From Sulfitobacter sp. (GTDB lineage: Bacteria > Pseudomonadota > Alphaproteobacteria > Rhodobacterales > Rhodobacteraceae): a stretch of 64,000 nt of DNA. Location: the NCBI GenBank assembly GCA_017854855.1, contig JAFMGZ010000016.1, positions 1-64,000 of the forward strand, read 5' to 3'. Of the stretch, positions 54,469 to 63,735 are shown piece by piece (the stretch's first letter is position 1; every line of letters starts with the position of its first letter). The notes beneath the pieces are model-generated. The model was given only the letters and a program-made list of their open reading frames with translations. It did not search any database and had not been told where the DNA came from. A program made the position numbers and the translations under genes.

Positions 54469-55344
54469 TCAAGGCAGCGCAACCTTCGACATCTGCCCTT
54501 TGAAGCCAAGGCAAACAATACCATCGGCTTTGTCCTGCGCGGCCTCGCTGGTTGCCCAGCGGCTCCCCACGACCTGGATCAGCATCTTTTGACCGGACAG
54601 CGAGGTGGCAAACCCCTTTGCCCGGATCAATCCCAGATTTTCATCGGCAAGGTGGCGCGCAAGATCGTCAACATCGACCCGTTGGTCAGGCGTCAGTGTC
54701 ATCATTTCCATATTCGCGGTGTGATGATGCGGACCGGATGCCGCGGCCTTTACCAAGAAACTATCCAGCACGGCCTCTGGCACGACATTGCCGTGCTGCG
54801 TCTCGATGATCCGGACATTCGGGTTTTGCGCCGCCAGCCAGGCTGATGTCTCTGCCAATGCATCTGCCGCAACCAGATCCGTCTTGTTCAGAATAATGAT
54901 ATTGGCGTCGCTGATCTGCCGCAGCACCGTATCGCCCATGTATTTGTCTTGCGCGCTGTCCCGCAGGGTTTCGGCATCCGCCAGGATCACCACGCCGTCC
55001 ACATGAAAACCGTCCAACAGCGACACCGACCCGGCAATCGCCCCCGGGATCGCGACGCCAGAGGATTCAATCAGCAAATGGTCCGGGCGCGGGTGCATTT
55101 TGGCCATTTCCAGCAGCGCGCCCGTCAGGTCACTGCCGAATGAACAGCACACACAGCCCCCGGCAATGGAAATCAGCGTGTCATCTTCGGCTTCGATCAG
55201 GTCCTCGTCGATCGCAAGCTCACCGAATTCATTAACCAGAACGGCCAATCTGACCCCATCGGCGTGCCGCAGAAGGTGGTTGACCATGGTCGTCTTTCCA
55301 GCCCCCAGATAGCCACCGATGACAGTGACCGGCAGTGCAGGCAT
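54469..55344 (-). CDS. CobW/COG0523 metal-binding GTPase
   Basis: 291 aa G3E-family GTPase. Walker A is GGYLGAGKTT (residues 10-19), the metal-binding motif is CVCC (64-67, in GGCVCCSFGSDL), Walker B-like ESSGVAIPGA and the GTP-specificity motif NKTD follow. A CobW C-terminal domain ends the protein. ATG 55344 lies 8 bp after the amidohydrolase stop on the same strand. COG0523 proteins deliver zinc or other metals, and the coupled amidohydrolase is a metal enzyme, so delivery of its metal is a reasonable inference. Confidence 0.88.
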   Translation of the reverse strand: MPALPVTVIGGYLGAGKTTMVNHLLRHADGVRLAVLVNEFGELAIDEDLIEAEDDTLISIAGGCVCCSFGSDLTGALLEMAKMHPRPDHLLIESSGVAIPGAIAGSVSLLDGFHVDGVVILADAETLRDSAQDKYMGDTVLRQISDANIIILNKTDLVAADALAETSAWLAAQNPNVRIIETQHGNVVPEAVLDSFLVKAAASGPHHHTANMEMMTLTPDQRVDVDDLARHLADENLGLIRAKGFATSLSGQKMLIQVVGSRWATSEAAQDKADGIVCLGFKGQMSKVALP

Positions 55345-55352
55345 TGCCGATG

Positions 55353-56996
55353 TCACAGGTCCGCCGCGCAAAAGACGCGGCCACCCGATACCGTGCCCCA
55401 GACCCGAACATCCTTGAGGTTGGGGCCCCCGATCTCTGTCGGGTCATCTTCAAGTATGGCAAAATCAGCCTTCTTACCCACCTCGATCGACCCCACCTCA
55501 TCGTCCATATGCAAAGTATAGGCCGCACCGATCGTGATGGCATATAGCGCCTCTTCAACGGCGATCTTTTCGCTTTCCCCCTGAACCCGGCCAGAGGCGG
55601 TGATCCGGTTCACGGCGCACCATGCGGTAAAGAACGGGCCCAGCGGGGTAACCGGCGCATCTGAATGGATGGCCATCGGCACGCCCGTATCCAGCGCGGT
55701 GCGGCAGGCATTCATCCGCAGTGCCCGCTCTGGTCCGACGGTCAGGCGGTAATGTTCATCCCCCCAGTAGAAATGATGATTGGCAAACAGATTGACGCAC
55801 ATGCCAAGGTTTTTCATGCGCCGGAACTGCGCGGCATCCGCCAATTGGCAATGCTGCAGGGTAAAGCGGTGATCAGGGCTTGGCACATCAGTCAGCGCGG
55901 GGCCAAGCGTGTCCAGAACCATCTCAGTCGCTTCATCGCCGTTGGTATGGGTGTGCACCTGAATACCCGCAGCCAAGGCCAGACGGTACAATTGGGCCAA
56001 TTGTTCAGGTGCGGTGTACCATAGCCCGTTGGGTGCCCCGTTGTGATAACCCGGCCAGCGCATGCGCGCCGAGAACCCCTGAATGGATCCATCCGCAACC
56101 GCCTTGATCCGGCCAAGGCGCAGACGGTCAGTGGCCCGTTTCTTGAGCGCCACGACCTTGTCTACCGTTTCCTTGGCCGTCGCCCCCATAAACATCTGCA
56201 AGGGCACGACCCGTGCCGGATAAGTGTCCTCGCCGGTCACGCTCAGCATCGATTCAACGCCGTCGGGCTCAAGCCGTGCGGCCAGATCGGTGATCGTGGT
56301 GACACCCGTGCGCACGCAGAGTTTGCCAAAATCGCGCAGGCCTTGCGCGTCGCTGTCGGTCAGTGACCGGTTGAACCCCACATGTACCCCCACCGGTGTC
56401 ATCGTCTCTGGACCATAAAGTTCGCCCGTCGGATAGCCATCGGCACCCAGGGGAATGCCGGGGTGGTTCAGGCCGGTCTTCATCAAACCGCCAAGCTCCA
56501 ATGCCTTGGTATTGACGTTCAGGATATGCCCCGAGGCATGCAAGACGCCAATCGGCCGCGTCTGAGAAACGCTGTCCAGATCAGCTCGGGTGACGCGTTT
56601 GTTGTCCATATAAATCGGGTCCAGCGACCAGCCCGACAGGGGCGCGTCGGGATCGGTCATTTCGACTTCTGCCTGTTTCAGCCGGTCCAGGATCGCGTCG
56701 ATCGTGCGCGCGCCTTCCCACATCTTGCCGTCCGGGTCCGCGCGATCAAAATAGCCGCAATAGACATAGCGCCACAGTGTACCTTCCATCGTATGGGCAT
56801 GCCCTTCGACCAGGCCGGGCATCAGGATCTTGTCCGCAAAGGTTTCGTCCAGCTTGTACTCCCCCCAGGTGGCCAGCTCTTCCAGATCGCCCACCCCCAG
56901 GATTCGCCCGTCGCGCACGGCCACATGGCTGGCAATCGGCCTGTTGCGATTCATCGTGATGATTTTTCGGGCCGTATAGATTGTGGTGTCGCTCAT
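55353..56996 (-). CDS. YtcJ-like metal-dependent amidohydrolase
   Basis: 547 aa amidohydrolase-superfamily (Amidohydro_3, YtcJ-like) enzyme. The N-terminal metal motif is EGHAHTMEG (HxH), and the barrel includes VHTHTNGDEA, LQHCQLADA and HSDAPVTPLGP, which hold the later His and the catalytic Asp. No signal peptide is evident. ATG 56996 was chosen over an upstream TTG. It is divergent from a LysR gene that leads a peptide-type ABC importer, so it may hydrolyse an imported amide. The substrate is unknown. Confidence 0.88.
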   Translation of the reverse strand: MSDTTIYTARKIITMNRNRPIASHVAVRDGRILGVGDLEELATWGEYKLDETFADKILMPGLVEGHAHTMEGTLWRYVYCGYFDRADPDGKMWEGARTIDAILDRLKQAEVEMTDPDAPLSGWSLDPIYMDNKRVTRADLDSVSQTRPIGVLHASGHILNVNTKALELGGLMKTGLNHPGIPLGADGYPTGELYGPETMTPVGVHVGFNRSLTDSDAQGLRDFGKLCVRTGVTTITDLAARLEPDGVESMLSVTGEDTYPARVVPLQMFMGATAKETVDKVVALKKRATDRLRLGRIKAVADGSIQGFSARMRWPGYHNGAPNGLWYTAPEQLAQLYRLALAAGIQVHTHTNGDEATEMVLDTLGPALTDVPSPDHRFTLQHCQLADAAQFRRMKNLGMCVNLFANHHFYWGDEHYRLTVGPERALRMNACRTALDTGVPMAIHSDAPVTPLGPFFTAWCAVNRITASGRVQGESEKIAVEEALYAITIGAAYTLHMDDEVGSIEVGKKADFAILEDDPTEIGGPNLKDVRVWGTVSGGRVFCAADL

Positions 56997-57084
56997 TGGT
57001 GCATCCCTTGTCTGCAAAATGAATTCCGGGGGTGCCCACCAGCCTAAGATGCTTTCCTAAAGGTGAATAATGGTTTTTATTGCT

Positions 57085-57106
57085 CTATAACTACTATTTT
57101 TTATAG
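57085..57106 (+). promoter_or_regulatory. Dyad in the amidohydrolase/LysR divergent region
   Basis: CTATAA (57085-57090) and TTATAG (57101-57106) are perfect inverted arms spaced by 10 bp, ending 12 bp before the LysR ATG. Its position between a LysR gene and its divergent neighbour is the classical place for an LTTR recognition site. Overlap with the LysR ribosome-binding site suggests autorepression. Confidence 0.4.
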
Positions 57107-57118
57107 GAAGTGGTCCTG

Positions 57119-58039
57119 ATGCATTTCACCTTGAAGCAGTTGAAGTACATTGAGGCGACGGGCCGGCTGGGGTCCATCGCCAATGCCGCCACGGAACTGC
57201 ATATCTCGCAATCCTCGATCACTGCGGCGATCGGTGCATTTGAACGCCAGATTGGTTATGACCTGTTTGTGCGCACACCGGCCAAGGGCATCAGCGTTAC
57301 ACCGGCCGGTGCAGACGCCATCCGATTGATCAGGGCCTTTATCATCCAAGGCCGTCATTTCGAAGCAGAAGTCATGTCTGTCGGCGGCGATGCTACAGGG
57401 TCTGTCCGAATTTCGTGCTATGCAACGGCGGCACCGTCATTTCTGCCGCCCATCTTGCAGAACTTCAAATCCACATACCCAGACGCCTCCATCAAACTCC
57501 TTGAGGGGAACATGGAAGCGACCATTTCCTACCTGACGAATGGAGAGGCCGATCTTGCCTTTACCTATGATGAAATGGTGGGGAACGGGCATGAGTTTAC
57601 CCCTTTGTTCAAGGCAGCCCCCTATGCGCTTATGGCGGCTGATGATCCGCTTGCAAACGGCACATCAGTCAGTATGGCAGATCTGGCAGAGCGCCCGATG
57701 GTGCTGCTGGACCTGCCACGGACCAAAGATTACTTCATTGGAATGTTCGACCAATTGGGGTTGAAACCCACGCTCGCCCATTCCACCCGCTCTGCTGAAA
57801 TTGCCCGCGCCTTGGTGTCGGGCGGATATGGCTATTCGATCTTGAATATTTGCCCCCCGGACTATCGACGCGACGATACAAGGTTTAGAACCCTGCCGAT
57901 CAGCGACAATCTGCGCGCACCGGTTTTTGGCATCATCACGATGTCCGGCATGCGCCAGCCCAAGATCGTGGAGGCCTTTGTTCAGCAATGTGTCAGTCTG
58001 GCACAGGCTGGTGCCTTTGACGATATAACTGTTCATTGA
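57119..58039 (+). CDS. LysR-family transcriptional regulator
   Basis: 306 aa. The N-terminal winged helix-turn-helix spans about residues 3-60 (TLKQLKYIEATGRLGSIANAATELHISQSSITAAIGAFE), followed by a periplasmic-binding-like effector domain. ATG 57119 is preferred: AGGAAG lies 8 nt upstream, while GTG 57110 overlaps that site. It is divergent from the amidohydrolase and leads the Dpp-type genes after 120 bp, so both are likely targets. Confidence 0.88.
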   Translation: MHFTLKQLKYIEATGRLGSIANAATELHISQSSITAAIGAFERQIGYDLFVRTPAKGISVTPAGADAIRLIRAFIIQGRHFEAEVMSVGGDATGSVRISCYATAAPSFLPPILQNFKSTYPDASIKLLEGNMEATISYLTNGEADLAFTYDEMVGNGHEFTPLFKAAPYALMAADDPLANGTSVSMADLAERPMVLLDLPRTKDYFIGMFDQLGLKPTLAHSTRSAEIARALVSGGYGYSILNICPPDYRRDDTRFRTLPISDNLRAPVFGIITMSGMRQPKIVEAFVQQCVSLAQAGAFDDITVH

Positions 58040-58051
58040 CCGCTGATAACC

Positions 58052-58093
58052 ACACAAAATAGGGCATAGAACCCTATTTAAACTGTTTTGTGT
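58052..58093 (+). promoter_or_regulatory. Nested inverted repeats between lysR and the binding-protein gene
   Basis: AAATAGGG / CCCTATTT (58057-58064 and 58072-58079) forms an 8-bp stem with a 7-nt loop. A second pair, ACACAAAA / TTTTGTGT (58052-58059 and 58086-58093), brackets it and shares three bases with the first left arm, so the two are partly exclusive alternatives. It may serve as the LysR terminator, as an LTTR operator (ATAGGG-N7-CCCTAT), or both. Confidence 0.5.
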
Positions 58094-58159
58094 CGGAAAA
58101 TGCTTGATCTAAGCTTTTTGCAGAAGACCAAAAAGCCGAAAAAACAGGGAGCAATTTCA

Positions 58160-59734
58160 ATGAACAAAATACTTAAAGGCTTGGCATTGGCAGCGGCGGT
58201 TACGACGTCACTGACCGGTTTTGCCCAAGCCGAAGAGCCCAAGCAGGGCGGCACCTTGATCACGGTGCTTGGATCGAATGTCAGAAACCTTAACTCAGCC
58301 GTTCAATCCGGCATTGTAACGGGTTTCCCCGGTGCGCAGCTTTTCGCGTCGCCCTTGCGCTATGATGAGGACTGGACCCCACAGCCCTATCTGGCACAGA
58401 GCTGGGAAATTTCCGATGACGGGCTGACTGTCACCCTTAATCTGGTCACGAATGCAAAATTCCATGACGGGACACCCATCACGTCAGAGGATGTCGCGTT
58501 TTCCGTTGAGGTCATCAAGGAAAACCACCCCTTCAAGTCGATGTTTGCACCTGTCGAAAGTGTCAGCACACCGGATGCGCATACTGCTGTCTTGAACCTG
58601 TCAAAACCGCACCCCGCCTTGATGCTGGCGATGTCGGGTCAGCTGATGTCGATCATCCCCAAGCACATTTACGGCGATGGCGCGATTGGCGATGTCAAAA
58701 CCCATCCGCGCAACAATGAGAATGTCGTGGGCTCCGGTCCGTTCAAACTGACTGAGTTCAAGAACGGTGAGCACGTCATCCTTGAGCGTTTCGATGACTT
58801 CTTTATTGACGGCCGCCCCTATCTGGACAGGATCGTGATGCGGATCATCACGGACCCCGCCGCAAGAGCGATCGCCTATGAAAACGGCGAGCTGCATATG
58901 GGCGCGTTTGAATCGCTGCCGCGGATCATCAACCGCCTCAAGAAAGTCGAAGGCCTGACCGTGACACCAGATGGTTATGGTGCGATCGGCCCGCTTGACT
59001 GGCTGGCAATGAACACAACCAAAGGCCCCTTGGCCGATGTCAGGGTGCGCAAGGCGATTGCCTATGCGGTCGACAAGAACTTTATCCTCAATGCACTGAT
59101 GCAAGGGACCGCATCCGACAGCAGAACCGGCATCCACCCAGACAGCCCCTTTTATAGCGGGGATGTGGAAGCATATGATCTGGATCTGGAGAAAGCCGCA
59201 GCCTTGCTGGATGAGGCCGGATATCCCGTCAAGGACGGGTCGCGCATGTCACTGACCATCGACTTTGGCTGGCCCGGCGTGAAACCGCAGGTCGAATATG
59301 TCAAAGCCGCGTTGAAAAAGGTCGATATCGACGTTGAGGTGCGCGCCAGCGCTGACTTCCCAACATGGGCCAAGCGGATGGGGGAAATGGACTTCGATCT
59401 GTCATGGGATACCGTCTTTAACTGGGGTGACCCGGTCATCGGGGTGCACCGGACCTACGACAGCAGCAACATTGCCAAAGGCGTCTGGTCCAATACTCAG
59501 GGCTATTCAAACGCCCGTGTGGATGAGTTGATGGCGATGGCAGCGGTCGAAAGCGATCCTGTGAAACGCACAGCGCTTTATGCTGAGTTCCAGCAGATCA
59601 TCGCGGATGAAGTGCCTGTCTATCACACCAACACAATCCCCTATCACACTGTTTACAGTGACAAAGTGGGCAATCCACCCTTGGGCATTTGGGGCACATC
59701 CACCCCCATCGATATGACCTATCTGAAAGAGTAA
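58160..59734 (+). CDS. Dipeptide/oligopeptide-type ABC transporter substrate-binding protein
   Basis: 524 aa periplasmic binding protein of the SBP_bac_5 (DppA/OppA) family. Signal peptide ends near AQAEE (about residue 24). Family landmarks are AQSWEISDDGLTVTLNLVTNAKFHDGTPITSEDVAFSVE, NVVGSGPFKLTEFKNGEHVILERFDDF and VRKAIAYAVDKNFI. GGGAG lies 8 nt before ATG 58160; an earlier in-frame start would add non-signal residues. It delivers ligand to the two permeases encoded downstream. Ligand could be a peptide, amide or nickel-like chelate; the amidohydrolase context favours an amide. Confidence 0.9.
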   Translation: MNKILKGLALAAAVTTSLTGFAQAEEPKQGGTLITVLGSNVRNLNSAVQSGIVTGFPGAQLFASPLRYDEDWTPQPYLAQSWEISDDGLTVTLNLVTNAKFHDGTPITSEDVAFSVEVIKENHPFKSMFAPVESVSTPDAHTAVLNLSKPHPALMLAMSGQLMSIIPKHIYGDGAIGDVKTHPRNNENVVGSGPFKLTEFKNGEHVILERFDDFFIDGRPYLDRIVMRIITDPAARAIAYENGELHMGAFESLPRIINRLKKVEGLTVTPDGYGAIGPLDWLAMNTTKGPLADVRVRKAIAYAVDKNFILNALMQGTASDSRTGIHPDSPFYSGDVEAYDLDLEKAAALLDEAGYPVKDGSRMSLTIDFGWPGVKPQVEYVKAALKKVDIDVEVRASADFPTWAKRMGEMDFDLSWDTVFNWGDPVIGVHRTYDSSNIAKGVWSNTQGYSNARVDELMAMAAVESDPVKRTALYAEFQQIIADEVPVYHTNTIPYHTVYSDKVGNPPLGIWGTSTPIDMTYLKE

Positions 59735-59750
59735 ATCTCTTCTCTTCCTT

Positions 59751-59775
59751 GCGCGGCGGGCCTGCCCCGCCGTGC
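59751..59775 (+). terminator. Intercistronic hairpin after the binding-protein gene
   Basis: A stem of seven G-C pairs, CGGCGGG / CCCGCCG, extended by G-U, C-G and G-C pairs to 10 bp, with a 5-nt loop. It starts 16 nt after the binding-protein stop and is followed by GTTTCTCT. As with urtA-urtB, it probably lowers expression of the membrane genes relative to the binding protein. It also covers the GTG at 59772 that might otherwise be taken as the permease start. Confidence 0.6.
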
Positions 59776-59804
59776 GTTTCTCTGATCATAAGAAGACCCA
59801 GATC

Positions 59805-60782
59805 GTGGCATCCCTCCAGTCCTTCCTCATGCGCTGCCTTTATGCTGTGATCATGCTCATGGCCGTTTTGGTGCTGAATTTTTCAATGATGCATCTGGCC
59901 CCCGGTGACGTGGCCGACACCATCAGCCAGTCGATGGGTGGTGCGGATCAGGAAATTCTGGATCAGATCAGGGCCGATTATGGTCTGGATCAGCCCTTTT
60001 TGGTGCAACTGGGACGCTACATGGGCAATGTGCTGCAGTTTGATCTGGGTTATTCGTTTTTCTACAATGCGCCCGTGACCGACCTGATCCTTCAGCGGCT
60101 GCCCGCAACGCTGCTGCTGGTGTTTACGGCGCAAATTCTGGCGCTGTTCATCGGTGTCGTGCTGGGCGTCATCTCGGCAAGAAAGCCAAATGGGATTGCC
60201 AGCCATTTCGTGACGATACTGGCGCTCTTTGGCTATTCTGCCCCGGTATTCTGGACCGGAATTCTGCTGCTCATCGGCTTTTCGCTAAAAATTCAAATCT
60301 TTCCAGTGGCCGGTATGCAGGACGTCACCATCGAAGGCGGCTTCTGGGTTCATTTTCTGGATATCGCACGGCATCTGGTGCTGCCGGTGATTACATTGGG
60401 CTCGATCTTTCTGGCACTTTATTCCCGGCTGTCTCGGGCCACCATGATGGAAGTGTTGGGGTCCGATTATGTGCGCACGGCCAAGGCCAAGGGACTGAGC
60501 CAGAACCAGGTGGTCTACAAACACGCGTTAAAGAATTCGCTGTCGCCCGTGATCACCTTGGCCGGCCTGCAATTTTCCGCCGTGATTTCCGGTGCCGTGC
60601 TGGTGGAGGCTGTGTTCAGCTGGCCCGGATTGGGCACCTTGGCGTTTCAATCCATCATCGCAAGAGACACGCCAACCATTCTGGGCATTTTGTTTTTCTC
60701 TGCCCTTGTCGTGATCGTGGGCAACCTTTTGACCGACCTGGCCTTGCGGCTGGTTGATCCCCGCGTAGGAGGCAAAGGATGA
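59805..60782 (+). CDS. Dipeptide-type ABC transporter permease (DppB-like)
   Basis: 325 aa inner-membrane permease with six helices. The ABC loop that contacts the ATPase is YVRTAKAKGLSQNQVVYKHALKNSLSPVI (EAA motif region, residues about 225-255). GTG 59805 is taken as start; GTG 59772 lies in the upstream hairpin, and ATG 59829 would cut into the first helix. Its stop overlaps the next gene in ATGA. Confidence 0.85.
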   Translation: MASLQSFLMRCLYAVIMLMAVLVLNFSMMHLAPGDVADTISQSMGGADQEILDQIRADYGLDQPFLVQLGRYMGNVLQFDLGYSFFYNAPVTDLILQRLPATLLLVFTAQILALFIGVVLGVISARKPNGIASHFVTILALFGYSAPVFWTGILLLIGFSLKIQIFPVAGMQDVTIEGGFWVHFLDIARHLVLPVITLGSIFLALYSRLSRATMMEVLGSDYVRTAKAKGLSQNQVVYKHALKNSLSPVITLAGLQFSAVISGAVLVEAVFSWPGLGTLAFQSIIARDTPTILGILFFSALVVIVGNLLTDLALRLVDPRVGGKG

Positions 60783-61663
60783 CCCAACCGCCCGTCATAC
60801 CCCAGCAAGAACAGGCAACCGCGCGCCATCCCATGGCAGAGGCCTGGGAGATGTTCCGCCGGAACCATGCGGCAATGGTCGCACTGGCGGTTTTGACGCT
60901 GATCATCCTGATCGCCATCTTTGGACCCAGCATTTACCCCACAGACCCATTTGACATGGTTTGGGCCCCCTTCTCTCCTCCCGGTGCCGACGGCTTTTTG
61001 TTGGGAACGGACTACCTGGGCCGCGACCTTTTGGCGGCGCTGATCCATGGGTCGCGGGTGTCGATCGTGATTGGTCTGGCGGCGGCGTTCATGTCTGTCT
61101 TTATCGGTGTGACGGTTGGTGCCTTGGCCGGGTTTTACCGGGGCTGGGTCGAAGAAGTTCTGATGCGGGTGACCGAATTCTTTCAGGTCCTTCCCACGTT
61201 GCTGTTCTCCATGGTGATCGTGGCGCTCTTTGGTGCATCGCTGCCGATGATCACATTCGCCATCGGTATTGTCAGTTGGACAGCGGTGGCCCGCATTACC
61301 CGGTCTGAGTTTCTGCGCATCCGCGAGCTGGAATATGTCACGGCCTCCCGGGCCTCTGGGGCGCGGAATGCCAAGCTGATGTTCCAGATCATCCTGCCAA
61401 ACGCCCTGCCCCCGATCATCGTGCAGGCGGCATTGATGGTGGGCTCTGCGATCTTGTTCGAAGCGGGTCTGTCATTCCTCGGCTTGACCGACCCAAATGT
61501 CGTGTCCTGGGGACAGGTTATTGGATCGAACCGCCAGTATATTCTGGATGCAAGCTATACGGTCACCATTCCCGGTGTCGCGATTTTTGTCACGGTTCTG
61601 GCCATTTCACTGGTGGGTGACGGTTTGAACGACGCGCTAAATCCGAAATTGAGACAACGATGA
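60779..61663 (+). CDS. Dipeptide-type ABC transporter permease (DppC-like)
   Basis: 294 aa permease. The N-terminal OppC_N segment (AWEMFRRNHAAMVALAVLTLIILIAIFGPSIYPTDP) is followed by LGTDYLGRDLLAALIHGSRVSIVIGL and the ATPase-contacting loop ELEYVTASRASGARNAKLMFQIILPNALPPIIV. ATG 60779 overlaps the previous stop and its own stop overlaps the next ATG by 4 bp, so the four membrane/ATPase genes are tightly coupled. Confidence 0.92.
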   Translation: MTQPPVIPQQEQATARHPMAEAWEMFRRNHAAMVALAVLTLIILIAIFGPSIYPTDPFDMVWAPFSPPGADGFLLGTDYLGRDLLAALIHGSRVSIVIGLAAAFMSVFIGVTVGALAGFYRGWVEEVLMRVTEFFQVLPTLLFSMVIVALFGASLPMITFAIGIVSWTAVARITRSEFLRIRELEYVTASRASGARNAKLMFQIILPNALPPIIVQAALMVGSAILFEAGLSFLGLTDPNVVSWGQVIGSNRQYILDASYTVTIPGVAIFVTVLAISLVGDGLNDALNPKLRQR

Positions 61664-62649
61664 CAGAGCCCCTCCTCAAAGTTCAGAACCTGCGGATCGA
61701 ATTGACCACCCGTGACGGGATCGCACCTGTGATCGATGATCTGTCATTTGATCTGGGTGCCGGCGAAAGCATCAGTTTTGTGGGTGAATCCGGCTGCGGG
61801 AAATCCATGACCGCCCTTGGGATCATGGGTTTGCTGCCAGAAAAGATCGGCCGCATCGCATCGGGCTCTATCACCTTTGATGGTGAAGAACTGACCACCG
61901 CCAGCGAAAGACGCCTGCGCAGCATTCGCGGCAAAGACATCTCGATGATCTTTCAGGAACCCATGACCTCGCTCAATCCTGTCTATTCGGTCGGTGAACA
62001 GATTGCAGAGGTCCTGCGGGCCCATCAGGGATTGAGCAAGGCTGCCGCCTGGAACACAGCAACAGAACTGCTGGACGCGGTGCGCATCCCCAATGCCAAA
62101 CGCCGCGTGTCGGATTATCCCTTCCAGATGTCGGGGGGCCAGAGGCAACGGGTGATGATCGCAATGGCCCTGGCCTGCGAGCCAAAAATACTGATCGCGG
62201 ATGAACCCACCACAGCGCTGGATGTGACCGTGCAGGCGCAGATATTTGACCTGTTGAACGACCTCAAGCGTCAGACAGGAACGGCCATCATCATGATCAC
62301 CCATGACATGGGGGCGGTGGCGGAAATGGCGGAACGCATGATCGTGATGTACGCGGGCCGAAATGCCGAACAAGGCCCAGTGGAACAGATCATCGAACAC
62401 CCCCGTCACCCCTATACCAAGGGGCTGATTTCCTGCGTGCCCCATATCATGGCCACCCTCACCAATGAACGGCATGATCTGACTGAGGTCGCCGGGATCG
62501 TCCCGCCCTTGCGCGAATTTGGCAAGGATTCATGCCTTTTTGCCTCAAGGTGTCAGATGGTCAGCCAGCAATGCCTGGACCAGCGGCCGCCCGAAGTGAT
62601 GTTTGATGCAGGCCAACGCGCCGCCTGCTGGCATGCGGAGGCCGTGTGA
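61660..62649 (+). CDS. Dipeptide-type ABC transporter ATP-binding protein (DppD-like)
   Basis: 329 aa ATPase. Walker [12 protein letters not shown]-loop [10 protein letters not shown], signature [12 protein letters not shown], Walker [14 protein letters not shown], switch His in THDMGAV. The oligopeptide-type C-terminal extension carries a Cys cluster ([14 protein letters not shown]...CWH) typical of DppD/OppD, which in homologues may hold an Fe-S cluster. Overlaps both neighbours. Confidence 0.92.
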   Translation: MTEPLLKVQNLRIELTTRDGIAPVIDDLSFDLGAGESISFVGESGCGKSMTALGIMGLLPEKIGRIASGSITFDGEELTTASERRLRSIRGKDISMIFQEPMTSLNPVYSVGEQIAEVLRAHQGLSKAAAWNTATELLDAVRIPNAKRRVSDYPFQMSGGQRQRVMIAMALACEPKILIADEPTTALDVTVQAQIFDLLNDLKRQTGTAIIMITHDMGAVAEMAERMIVMYAGRNAEQGPVEQIIEHPRHPYTKGLISCVPHIMATLTNERHDLTEVAGIVPPLREFGKDSCLFASRCQMVSQQCLDQRPPEVMFDAGQRAACWHAEAV

Positions 62650-63662
62650 TGAAGGATCAGACCCACCACGACAAACCGCTCCTTGATGTAGAGAACCTGA
62701 CGGTCCGCTTTGCCGTCAAACGCGGTGGCATCTTTGGCAAGGCCAAATATCTTTACGCGGTCGATGACATTTCATTCCAGATCAAACGCGGAGAGACGCT
62801 GGCGATTGTGGGCGAAAGCGGATCGGGTAAAACCACCGCAGCCCTTGCCGTGGCGCGTCTGGTGAATGCCTACAAGGGCCGGGTTGATCTGGATGGCACC
62901 AATTTTCTGGCATTGGACGACGAGGCATTGCGCCAGGCCCGCGCCAAGATGCAATTCATCTTTCAAGACCCCTACTCCAGCCTCAATCCGCGCCTGAGGG
63001 CCGAAAAAATCGTCCGCGAACCTCTTGATAACCTGGAGGCCGGGCCCGAGGCGGAGCGTCAGGGTGTTGTCGATCGGTTGTTCAAGGCGGTCGGGCTGCA
63101 CCCCGAACAACAACGGCTGTTTCCCCACCAGTTTTCCGGTGGCCAGCGTCAACGCATCGGCATCGCACGCGCCCTTGCAACGCAACCGGATCTGATCATT
63201 TGTGACGAACCCGTATCCGCGCTTGATGTTGCGGTTCAGGCGCAGATCCTGAACCTGCTGCGCAAACTACAGGCCGATTTCGGGCTGACATTTCTGTTCA
63301 TCAGCCATGATTTGGGCGTGGTGCAGCACATGTGCGACAGCATCGCGGTCATGTATATGGGCAAGATCGTGGAACATGCCGACCGGATTTCGCTGTTCAA
63401 CAATCCCCTGCACCCCTACACCAAGGCGCTGTTGTCAGCCGTCCCGTCGGTAGACAAAAAACGCCGCGAGCAGACCAAGCGTATCTTGATCCCCGGTGAT
63501 CCGCCAGATCCTCTGGCGCTGCCCGAGGGATGCCGCTTTGCCAACCGCTGTCCGGTTGCACAGGACCGCTGCAAGGCAGAACAACCTGCGCTCAAACAGA
63601 TCGCCGAAGGCCACAAAGTGGCCTGCCACCTGGTGGACGAACGGGCGATATCGCCATTGTAA
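62649..63662 (+). CDS. Dipeptide-type ABC transporter ATP-binding protein (DppF-like)
   Basis: 337 aa ATPase. Walker A GESGSGKTTAA, Q-loop FQDPYSSLNPRLRAEKI, signature FSGGQRQRIGIA, Walker B LIICDEPVSALDV, switch His in SHDLGVV. The oligo_HPY-type C-terminal part has CRFANRCPVAQDRC. ATG 62649 shares one base with the DppD stop (TGATG); GTG 62646 is one codon earlier. Last gene of the importer operon. Confidence 0.92.
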   Translation: MKDQTHHDKPLLDVENLTVRFAVKRGGIFGKAKYLYAVDDISFQIKRGETLAIVGESGSGKTTAALAVARLVNAYKGRVDLDGTNFLALDDEALRQARAKMQFIFQDPYSSLNPRLRAEKIVREPLDNLEAGPEAERQGVVDRLFKAVGLHPEQQRLFPHQFSGGQRQRIGIARALATQPDLIICDEPVSALDVAVQAQILNLLRKLQADFGLTFLFISHDLGVVQHMCDSIAVMYMGKIVEHADRISLFNNPLHPYTKALLSAVPSVDKKRREQTKRILIPGDPPDPLALPEGCRFANRCPVAQDRCKAEQPALKQIAEGHKVACHLVDERAISPL

Positions 63663-63700
63663 GGCAGGGCACGGATCAGCCCCCCCAACCCATTCAGCGA

Positions 63701-63721
63701 AAGGGCTACCAAAAGGCCCTT
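63701..63721 (+). terminator. Weak hairpin after the importer operon
   Basis: AAGGGC / GCCCTT with a 9-nt loop, 38 nt after the DppF stop. A T-rich stretch (ACTTTTTTTCAGG) starts about 20 nt later, too far for a standard intrinsic terminator. Tentative. Confidence 0.3.
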
Positions 63722-63735
63722 CTCTGACCAAAAAC

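Noticed and set aside
59772-59804. GTG 59772 as start of the DppB-like permease
   Set aside because: The codon lies in the right arm of a strong hairpin and has no ribosome-binding site.
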